Source of the DNA: Candidatus Methanoplasma sp.
Lineage (GTDB): Archaea; Thermoplasmatota; Thermoplasmata; Methanomassiliicoccales; Methanomethylophilaceae
Direction: 5' to 3'
Assembly (NCBI GenBank): GCA_031288985.1
Contig: JAITQH010000122.1
Span: 1-10,884, forward strand
Length of the DNA stretch: 10,884 bases
Shown: in pieces, positions 5,990 through 10,884 of the stretch
Position numbering within the stretch: the first letter of the stretch is position 1
How the letters are laid out: each line of letters opens with the position of its first letter
Made by a program: the position numbers and the translations under genes
The notes under the pieces: generated by a model
Database searches by the model: none
Told to the model about the DNA's origin: nothing
Seen by the model: only the letters and a program-made list of their open reading frames with translations

Positions 5990-6720
5990 TGGCCGTCTAT
6001 CTCGTAGGCGCCGGACCGGGGTATTCCGATCTGATCACGGTCCGCGGACTGAACGTCCTCAGGAGGGCGGATATCGTCGTGTTCGACGCTCTGGCAAATT
6101 CCGATCTCCTCGACGAATGCCCGAACGCAGAGAAGATCGATGTGGGCAAAAGATGCGGCGACCATAAGATGCGCCAAGATGACATAAACAAGCTCCTTGT
6201 GGACGTCTCCGCAGATGGGAAGACCGTGGTCAGGCTCAAGGGCGGAGATCCGTTCCTTTTCGGCAGGGGCGCCGAAGAGGCGGCAGAACTCAAAAAAGCA
6301 GGCCGGGAGGTGCATGTCATACCCGGAGTGTCGTCTTCGATCGCCGTTCCCGAACTGGCAGGGATACCTGTGACCCACAGAGACAGCTCACAATCTGTGA
6401 CGATAGTCACCGGCCACAGGAGAGAAGGGGAGGAATATGCCGATCAGTGGAAGCGGATCGCATCCGCCGGCGGAACGATCGTGATCCTCATGGGCATGAC
6501 CAACGCCGCGGCGATATCAGAAGAACTTATCGCCGGCGGCCTGTCCCCCGATACTGCCGCGGCCATCATAACCGACGGGGCGGGGGACTCGCAGAGGACC
6601 GAGACGACAGACCTGAGGCGTTTGGGCGAGACTGTGATCGAGAAGGGGCTTTCCGCACCGGGCATAATCGTCATCGGCGGCGTGGTTAAGGAACGTTCTG
6701 TGTTGGGAGATCTGAATTGA
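5989..6720 (+). CDS. cobA: Uroporphyrinogen-III C-methyltransferase (SUMT)
   Basis: This SAM-dependent enzyme methylates uroporphyrinogen III at C2 and C7 to give precorrin-2, diverting it from heme to siroheme, F430 and cobalamin. Its 243 residues show YLVGAGPGYSDLITVRG (4-20), the SAM-loop VRLKGGDPFLFGRGAEE (81-97), VIPGVSSSIAVPELAGIPVTHR (from 110) and VTGH (140-143). It is single-domain: neither the dehydrogenase (separate gene at 1060) nor HemD is fused. The start ATG 5989 shares one base with the hemC stop and follows GGAGG at 5975-5979. The presence of cobA and the absence of hemE in the operon indicate flux toward corrinoids and F430. SUMT rather than a later CbiL/CbiF-type methyltransferase is supported by the motifs and by adjacency to hemC and hemD. 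Confidence 0.95.
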   Translation: MAVYLVGAGPGYSDLITVRGLNVLRRADIVVFDALANSDLLDECPNAEKIDVGKRCGDHKMRQDDINKLLVDVSADGKTVVRLKGGDPFLFGRGAEEAAELKKAGREVHVIPGVSSSIAVPELAGIPVTHRDSSQSVTIVTGHRREGEEYADQWKRIASAGGTIVILMGMTNAAAISEELIAGGLSPDTAAAIITDGAGDSQRTETTDLRRLGETVIEKGLSAPGIIVIGGVVKERSVLGDLN

Positions 6721-7469
6721 CGTCCATCGCGTTCACGCGGCCCGAAGACAAGTTGAAGGCATCCGTCAGGATGGCCGAGGACATGGGGTTCGAGGTATTC
6801 GCCGCCCCTTCAATGAGATTCGTTTCCGGCGATGCTTCCGAATTCGATAGATTTGCCGCGATTGTGAACGGGAAGGAACGTCCGGTCGCTGTATTCCCCT
6901 CTCCCACCGCCGCATCGGAATTCTGCAATCATTTCGGATGCGCGTCAAAGGTCCTTTTGGACAAATGCTTGGTGGCATCGATCGGCAGCGCCACGTCGCA
7001 GACGTTGAGGGAACTTGGAGTGGAACCGCATATAGAGCCGGCCGTCTTCGATTCCGAAGGGCTTGCGAAGGCGATCGCAGACCGAGCGCCGGAGGCGGAT
7101 GTCCTTATCGTCAGATCCTCCGAGGGTTCCGGAACGATGAGGGAGATGTTGGAACGGCGCGGCTCTGTTGTGTCCGAGATAACTGCATACCGCCCTGAGC
7201 CCTGCGGCCTTACGCCGGAGCTTAAGACCTTATTCGATTCGAACCCGGACGTCGCGGCGTTCACGAGTCCGATGTCGGTCAGACTGTTCATCGAATCTCT
7301 GGAGGAATACAAAGGCGGATTCAGAGAATTCTTCAACGGGAAGATGGTTGCATCCATCGGCATTCCGACTGCGGACGCCCTCGGAAGCAGGGGCATAACC
7401 GTGAATGTCGTCCCGGAGATATCCACATTCCGGGATCTTTTGACTGCCGTCAGGGCGCGTTTCGTCTGA
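6717..7469 (+). CDS. hemD: Uroporphyrinogen-III synthase
   Basis: HemD cyclises hydroxymethylbilane with inversion of ring D to make uroporphyrinogen III, the substrate of CobA encoded just upstream. The family is poorly conserved, but this 250-residue protein keeps the two-lobed pattern: TRPEDK (7-12), FPSPTAASEF (60-69), IGSATSQTLRELGV (89-102), VLIVRSSEGSGTMREML (129-145), AYRPEP (157-162), AFTSPMSVRLF (181-191), SIGIPTADALGSRGI (213-227) and STFRDLL (236-242). The start is TTG 6717, overlapping the cobA stop as TTGA, with GGGAG at 6705-6709. It is the last gene of the operon. Its TGA is one base from the stop of convergent cbiO, within a 15-base palindrome. Confidence 0.93.
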   Translation: MTSIAFTRPEDKLKASVRMAEDMGFEVFAAPSMRFVSGDASEFDRFAAIVNGKERPVAVFPSPTAASEFCNHFGCASKVLLDKCLVASIGSATSQTLRELGVEPHIEPAVFDSEGLAKAIADRAPEADVLIVRSSEGSGTMREMLERRGSVVSEITAYRPEPCGLTPELKTLFDSNPDVAAFTSPMSVRLFIESLEEYKGGFREFFNGKMVASIGIPTADALGSRGITVNVVPEISTFRDLLTAVRARFV

Positions 7470-7477
7470 ATCAGACG
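7463..7477. repeat. Perfect 15-base palindrome across the hemD/cbiO convergent stops
   Basis: CGTCTGA-A-TCAGACG is centred on base 7470, the single base between the hemD stop (7467-7469) and the cbiO stop (7471-7473). Because of the symmetry, both genes end in the same bases on opposite strands. The 7-bp arms with a one-base centre cannot form a full RNA hairpin without opening the middle pairs, and no T-run follows on either side, so a conventional terminator function is doubtful. Confidence 0.8.
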
Positions 7478-8604
7478 CCGACCGTCTTTATCTCTATGCC
7501 GAAGTCGGACATCCTGTTCACGGCGCTCATTACCTTATCCGTCAGGGTGTGGTCGAAGCAAAGGCACACGTCCGCACCGTTGACGCATTCCATTATGCAG
7601 TTCTCCAGCGCGTTGAACACATACTCCGCCTTCAGGCCGTTGCTGTATGCCGCTTTTCTTGTTTCTGTGCCGTAGATCCCTCTGTGAATGTTTTCATCGA
7701 TGTCCTTTGCGCGGAGTATGTCCTCCGGACTGCCCACCGACAGCAGATGCATTGTGCCCGCGCCCCTGCGCCCGGATATTTTGCCGAGGAGCTGCGAAGC
7801 GGTTCTGGGATGCGGATGTTTGGATTTTCCGTTCATGTTCTCAAGACAGTCGTTGATCTCGAACACGTACGGCGGGACCAGCCCCGACAGGTACACATTC
7901 ACCCTGTCGCTGTAAAAACCCTCCTGATCTCCCGAGTATATCAGTTTTCCATGTCTGAGCACGTGAATGTCGTCTGCCCAAGCATATGCGAGATCCACGT
8001 CGTGCGTGGAGATTATCACGGTGGTTCCGGTGCAATGGAGCTGTTCGGTCATCTCCATGAGTTCGATGGACATCTGCGGATCCAGACCCGCAGTGGGTTC
8101 GTCCAGTATGAGCACTTTGGGATTCATTGCCAAAGCGCCTGCGAATGCCACTCTCTTCCTCTGGCCGAAGGATAGTCTTGAGACGGGAGTGCCGCGGTAT
8201 TCCGACATCCCCACCTGGAACAGGGCCTCCTCGACGCGCTTCTCCACTTCTTCTTTCGGAAGCCCGAGATTCATCGGACCGAATGCTATATCCTCCTCCA
8301 CCGTCGCAGAGAATATCTGGTCGTCCGGGTTCTGAAGGACCACCACCATGTCCGATCTGAGATCCGACAGGCCCCTCTTTGAATAGTCTATCTTTCCGCC
8401 GTTGTACATCACTGTTCCCTTTTCGGGTTTGAATACGCCGTTGAAGTGATAGAACAGAGTGGATTTGCCGGCGCCGTTGGCTCCGAGGATCGCAGTCTTC
8501 GTGTTTCTTCCGATCTTTATGTTCACATCGTCCAGGGAGCGCCTCTTTACGCCCTTGTATCTGTGGGACAGCCCTTCCGTTTCGATTATGTATTCTTCGT
8601 TCAT
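7471..8604 (-). CDS. cbiO: Cobalt ECF transporter ATP-binding protein CbiO, with C-terminal extension
   Basis: CbiO is the ATPase of the CbiMNQO cobalt importer. The first ~250 residues are a complete ABC domain: Walker A GANGAGKST (41-49), Q-loop VLQNPDDQIFS (89-99), signature LSFGQRKRVAFAG (144-156), Walker B VLILDEPTAGLDP (164-176) and H-loop STHDVDLA (199-206). LSFGQ is a usual variant in this subfamily. About 125 further residues follow, beyond the 270-280 typical of CbiO. They comprise a His/Pro-containing linker (SKHPHPRT, 261-268), then an alpha/beta-looking region with four cysteines close together (336, 340, 347, 349). The role of the extension is unknown; regulation by metal or corrinoid is only a guess. 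The gene starts 4 bases after cbiQ with GGGGTG upstream. It ends one base from hemD. Confidence 0.93.
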   Translation of the reverse strand: MNEEYIIETEGLSHRYKGVKRRSLDDVNIKIGRNTKTAILGANGAGKSTLFYHFNGVFKPEKGTVMYNGGKIDYSKRGLSDLRSDMVVVLQNPDDQIFSATVEEDIAFGPMNLGLPKEEVEKRVEEALFQVGMSEYRGTPVSRLSFGQRKRVAFAGALAMNPKVLILDEPTAGLDPQMSIELMEMTEQLHCTGTTVIISTHDVDLAYAWADDIHVLRHGKLIYSGDQEGFYSDRVNVYLSGLVPPYVFEINDCLENMNGKSKHPHPRTASQLLGKISGRRGAGTMHLLSVGSPEDILRAKDIDENIHRGIYGTETRKAAYSNGLKAEYVFNALENCIMECVNGADVCLCFDHTLTDKVMSAVNRMSDFGIEIKTVGV

Positions 8605-8608
8605 CGCA

Positions 8609-9430
8609 TCACCCCGCTCCGAACAGCAGGGATGCGGGGTCTATCCATCCCTCGGTATATCTCCCTACTGCGTACAATACCGCCGCGATGGCCGCAATGC
8701 CTGCGATCCACAGGGCAGAGAGGCGGCGGGGCGGTCTGAAGACGGGGAATGTCCCGGTGAAATTCCTGCAGGCCAACGCATTCCCCGAACGCTCCGCCAT
8801 ATCCAAAGACGTTATGAATATGTTCACTGCGATGCTTGCCGCTGAATGCACAGAGCGTTTGAAGGATGAGAATCCCAAACGGGATGATGCGGCATTCCAT
8901 AGGGTCTGCAGCTGTTCCAACATCAGGAATGAGTATCTGTATATCAGGACCGTAAGTTCCACTATCTCCGGAGGGATCCTCAACTGACGCAGCGAGTTGG
9001 CAAAGAACGGTATCGGAGTGGAGGTTGCGAATGCCAGCATCACGGTTATGCCTGCAAACGACCTTGTGAATATCAGGAGGGCGTAATTGAAGCTTTGATC
9101 GGTGATCGTAAGTTTGATCCCCAATACCGACAACTCCCGGATCGTCGTTCCCTCGGACGGCATTACAGACACCAGTGCGGAACAGATTATGATGATCGCC
9201 AATGATTCCAATATGAGAAGGCCGACGATCTTTGGAAGTCTGAGATTGGTGGAGTATGCCATCAGCGATATGCCGATGACGGCGGTGGCCATCGGAACAA
9301 TGAAACTGGACGATATCAGATCGACCGCCAACAGCGATGCCGCAAGGAACAGTTTACCGAGCGGCGCCCAGTTGAGCATTCTCGATCCGTATGCCAAGGC
9401 ATCCATCTGATTGTATTCGGAAATGGCCAT
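8609..9430 (-). CDS. cbiQ: Cobalt ECF transporter transmembrane protein CbiQ
   Basis: CbiQ is the T component that links the substrate-binding CbiM/CbiN to the CbiO ATPase in the membrane. The 273 residues include several hydrophobic segments (about 26-60, 68-90, 116-136, 160-172, 240-256) and the cytoplasmic coupling region. The N-terminus (DALAYGSRMLNWAPLGKL, 10-27) matches the family pattern, as does IPPEIVELTVLIYRYSFLMLEQ (152-173). The two Ala-Arg-Gly-like coupling motifs are recognisable but degenerate: SSRLG near 182-186 and ACRNF near 220-224, the latter after MAERSGNAL. The gene starts 5 bases after cbiN. The purine run GAAGGGG ends immediately before the ATG, closer than an ideal ribosome site, so coupling to cbiN translation is likely. 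Confidence 0.92.
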   Translation of the reverse strand: MAISEYNQMDALAYGSRMLNWAPLGKLFLAASLLAVDLISSSFIVPMATAVIGISLMAYSTNLRLPKIVGLLILESLAIIIICSALVSVMPSEGTTIRELSVLGIKLTITDQSFNYALLIFTRSFAGITVMLAFATSTPIPFFANSLRQLRIPPEIVELTVLIYRYSFLMLEQLQTLWNAASSRLGFSSFKRSVHSAASIAVNIFITSLDMAERSGNALACRNFTGTFPVFRPPRRLSALWIAGIAAIAAVLYAVGRYTEGWIDPASLLFGAG

Positions 9431-9435
9431 CCCCT

Positions 9436-9723
9436 TCAGTCGTTATTTTTTCTCTTCAGCGAATACCTTCCGATGCAGTACCCTATGATCAATGCACCTA
9501 TTGCCGCCTGCAGCGCGAATAGGAGGGATTCGGTCTCCCCCGGCAGTTCCCAACTGCCGAATATCCCGTCGTACCACGGTTCATAATCCGGATTTATATC
9601 GCCGATCTGTTCCGATCCTTTGTCGTCCGACCCGCCGAAATCGGCGTTCACGGCGGCGAGTGTGACTGCGCACATCACGAATATTGCGGCAAATCCCAAC
9701 GCATACCAGTATTTCCTTTCCAT
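9436..9723 (-). CDS. cbiN: Cobalt transport protein CbiN
   Basis: CbiN is a small accessory membrane protein that, with CbiM, is required for cobalt uptake by CbiMNQO systems. The 95 residues show the family plan: an N-terminal membrane helix (about 6-26), an extracytoplasmic acidic loop with INPDYEPW (43-50), and a second helix containing ESLLFALQAAIGALIIGYCIG (65-85), ending in a basic tail RYSLKRK. A separate cbiN next to a cbiM lacking fused extra domains favours a cobalt rather than a nickel (NikMN-type) system. Its ATG directly follows the cbiM TGA with no intervening base. Confidence 0.95.
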   Translation of the reverse strand: MERKYWYALGFAAIFVMCAVTLAAVNADFGGSDDKGSEQIGDINPDYEPWYDGIFGSWELPGETESLLFALQAAIGALIIGYCIGRYSLKRKNND

Positions 9724-10395
9724 TCAAGCGGCCTCCGGCATCTCGTTTGCGTCGCATTCTGTTCCGAACAGCTCGGGTCTTGTTCTGTGGAGATAATCGG
9801 CGAATATCGCGAAGATTATGCCTTCGATCACAGCTATCGGGATCTGCGTGACCGCGAATGTCGCCATGAACTCCGTGAACGCCCACATATAGTCCCCCGA
9901 CCCATGCGCCAATGTCAGCTGCAGCGCCGTTATGACATAGGTCGATAGGTCTGCAAGCGCCGCAGTCATGAACATGGCGGGAGCGATCCCGATCTTCATT
10001 TTCCTGAGGGTGCGCCATACCAGGAATCCCACCGCAGGTCCGAATACTCCCATCGAGACTGTGTTCGCTCCCAACGTCGTAAGCCCCCCGTGCGCCAGAA
10101 GGATCGCTTGGAATATCAGCACGATCGTTGCAAGAAACGCTGTGACTGTTACTCCGTACAGCGCGACCGACAGTCCTGTTCCCGTAGGGTGTGAGGACGA
10201 CCCGGTGGCGGACGGCATTTTAAGCGAGGACAGAAGAAATATGAAGGCCCCCGACAAAGCTATCGGGATCTTCTGGGCAGGATCGCTCCTCATCGTCTCA
10301 ATTATCTTTCTTGCTCCAAGGTAAACTATCGGAACGGCTATTATGAACCAAAGCAGACACCACTCCGCCGGAAGATACCCTTCTATTATGTGCAT
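9724..10395 (-). CDS. cbiM: Cobalt ECF transporter substrate-binding membrane protein CbiM
   Basis: CbiM is the S component that binds Co2+ in the membrane. The 223 residues begin with MHIIEGYLP. In CbiM/NikM proteins the N-terminal Met1-His2 segment and a later His form the metal site, and the later His here is His69 in SSSHPTGTGL (66-75). Hydrophobic segments are near 14-28, 44-58, 76-102, 108-126, 138-160 and 184-198. The start ATG 10395 follows GGGGAGG at 10401-10407 with 5-base spacing, and fixing Met-His at positions 1-2 confirms it. It is the first gene of a four-gene operon with a TATA box and two operator-like repeats upstream. Related nickel transporters share the fold; cobalt is inferred from cbiN and the corrinoid context. 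Confidence 0.95.
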   Translation of the reverse strand: MHIIEGYLPAEWCLLWFIIAVPIVYLGARKIIETMRSDPAQKIPIALSGAFIFLLSSLKMPSATGSSSHPTGTGLSVALYGVTVTAFLATIVLIFQAILLAHGGLTTLGANTVSMGVFGPAVGFLVWRTLRKMKIGIAPAMFMTAALADLSTYVITALQLTLAHGSGDYMWAFTEFMATFAVTQIPIAVIEGIIFAIFADYLHRTRPELFGTECDANEMPEAA

Positions 10396-10400
10396 TTATG

Positions 10401-10407
10401 CCTCCCC
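10401..10407 (-). promoter_or_regulatory. Shine-Dalgarno site of cbiM
   Basis: On the minus strand GGGGAGG lies 5 bases before the cbiM ATG. It is a strong site and decides the start. An ATG immediately upstream at 10409 (minus) is out of frame. Confidence 0.8.
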
Positions 10408-10439
10408 ATCGATTCCGGAACAGAGGTTCTCCGATCGAA

Positions 10440-10456
10440 TTGGATTATTAATCCAA
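10440..10456. promoter_or_regulatory. Candidate operator A of cbiM (17-base perfect inverted repeat)
   Basis: TTGGAT-TATTA-ATCCAA is perfectly symmetrical over all 17 bases around the central T at 10448. It lies 25 bases downstream (minus strand) of the TATA box centre, so it covers the predicted transcription start of cbiM. It shares half-sites and spacer length with 10483-10499 and nearly so with 952-968. Occupation would be expected to repress. The binding protein is not identified in the window. Confidence 0.72.
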
Positions 10457-10468
10457 CTACAGCATTCA

Positions 10469-10477
10469 AATATAAAA
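10469..10477 (-). promoter_or_regulatory. TATA box of the cbiMNQO promoter
   Basis: On the minus strand the sequence is TTTTATATT, a good archaeal TATA element in an AT-rich island, centred near 10473. The predicted start of transcription is near 10447, leaving a leader of about 50 bases before the cbiM ATG. The box sits between the two operator-like repeats. Confidence 0.65.
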
Positions 10478-10482
10478 CATAT

Positions 10483-10499
10483 TTGGATGAGATATCCAA
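10483..10499. promoter_or_regulatory. Candidate operator B of cbiM
   Basis: TTGGAT-GAGAT-ATCCAA has exact inverted half-sites identical to those of site A, with an unrelated 5-base spacer. That points to half-site recognition by a dimer. It lies just upstream of the TATA box (minus strand), over the region where the BRE element would be. Its centre is 43 bases, about four helical turns, from that of site A, which puts the two sites on the same face of the DNA. Confidence 0.68.
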
Positions 10500-10518
10500 C
10501 TTGGGGGCGTGCGTTTGG

Positions 10519-10548
10519 CGAAAATACGGAAAAAGTATAAGAAATCGT
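10519..10548 (-). terminator. T-rich terminator after the chelatase gene
   Basis: Immediately after the TAA of the chelatase gene the minus strand carries several T-runs (TTTCTTATACTTTTTCC, then TATTTTCG). Archaeal transcription typically ends at such tracts. Together with the promoter that follows, this indicates that cbiM is transcribed independently of the upstream chelatase gene, although some read-through is possible. Confidence 0.5.
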
Positions 10549-10884
10549 TTAATTCGCAGGCCCGGATATCTTTGCGGCAAGGATGTCGTTCAGACGCGGA
10601 TCCATTCCGAAAGGCTCCTGATAGCATATTCTGACGGGATGCCCTTCGTGGTCGATGACGCTTCCGCCGCTTCCGGGGGGGATCGCCAGCTTATTCGGTA
10701 TCTCCTCGCCCAGGTGCGCGCCCGACGCCATGAACACGGGGACGACGACGATCTTGGAGAAACCTCCGGCGAGGATCTTGGCGAACTCGTCCTCGATGGT
10801 GGGTTCGTTGTATTCGTTGAATGCGTAGAACGTATTCCTGTATCTCGACGCGATTCGATCGGACAGGGATCTTACGAGTTCGGA
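10549..10884 (-). CDS. cfbA: Short sirohydrochlorin chelatase, CfbA/CbiX type (5' end outside window)
   Basis: The frame is open from the right edge to TAA at 10549-10551, giving 111 residues of a protein that lacks only its N-terminus. It matches the short (about 120-145 residue) CbiX/CfbA chelatases that insert Ni2+ (F430 route) or Co2+ (cobalamin route) into sirohydrochlorin, the product of the dehydrogenase encoded at 1060. Features are FNEYNEPTIEDEFAKIL (about 22-38 of the visible part), the strand KIVVVPVFMASGAHLGEEIP (44-63) with the second metal-handling His in GAHLGEE, and a C-terminal YQEPFGMDPRLNDIL that matches the family end. The first catalytic His would lie outside the window. 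Nickel versus cobalt preference cannot be read from the sequence, and many archaeal enzymes serve both. Confidence 0.88.
   Translation of the reverse strand, partial: SELVRSLSDRIASRYRNTFYAFNEYNEPTIEDEFAKILAGGFSKIVVVPVFMASGAHLGEEIPNKLAIPPGSGGSVIDHEGHPVRICYQEPFGMDPRLNDILAAKISGPAN

Noticed and set aside
5260..6378. 372-codon minus-strand frame opposite hemC and cobA
   Set aside because: It is antisense to two clearly identified genes. Its length reflects codon bias on the opposite strand.
9724..10395. Nickel transporter (NikM) instead of CbiM
   Set aside because: A separate canonical cbiN with the NPDYEPW loop and the neighbouring corrinoid pathway favour cobalt, although the M component alone cannot exclude nickel.
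1..10884. tRNA, rRNA, CRISPR array, insertion sequence or integration site
   Set aside because: None was seen. There are no cloverleaf-like segments, no regular spaced repeats, and no transposase or integrase frames.

Overview
The window reads as a piece of archaeal chromosome, most likely from a methanogen of the Methanomassiliicoccales (Thermoplasmatota). This placement is inferred from gene content and was not computed. The evidence is TATA-box promoters, strong Shine-Dalgarno sites with TTG as well as ATG starts, T-rich rather than hairpin-only 3' ends, and a tetrapyrrole pathway that stops at sirohydrochlorin with no heme branch. A short CbiX/CfbA-type chelatase and a cobalt transporter also fit. 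These genes supply coenzyme F430 and corrinoids, which a methylotrophic methanogen needs in quantity.

Layout. Positions 1-675 (+) hold the 3' end of a WGR-domain gene and an unrecognised 146-residue gene. Positions 676-971 are non-coding, with a ten-G run, a small hairpin, a T-run and then a promoter. From about 960 to 7469 (+) runs a compact operon: a possible 31-residue Cys-containing leader ORF, precorrin-2 dehydrogenase, hemA, hemB, hemL, hemC, cobA and hemD. From hemA onward each gene overlaps the one before it by 1-11 bases, so the chain looks translationally coupled. It encodes the route from glutamyl-tRNA through 5-aminolevulinate, porphobilinogen, hydroxymethylbilane, uroporphyrinogen III and precorrin-2 to sirohydrochlorin.

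On the minus strand, 10395 to 7471 is cbiM-cbiN-cbiQ-cbiO, an ECF-type cobalt importer, preceded by its own promoter. The 3' end of a short sirohydrochlorin chelatase gene (cfbA/cbiX type) enters from the right edge. The tetrapyrrole operon and the cobalt operon converge tail to tail with a single base between their stop codons, inside a 15-base perfect palindrome.

The most interesting signal is regulatory. An inverted repeat, TTGGAT-N5-ATCCAA, occurs twice as exact half-sites around the cbiM TATA box and once, nearly intact, at the tetrapyrrole operon promoter. At both promoters one copy is centred about 25-26 bases downstream of the TATA box, on the expected transcription start. This suggests one unidentified DNA-binding repressor that coordinates macrocycle synthesis with cobalt uptake.
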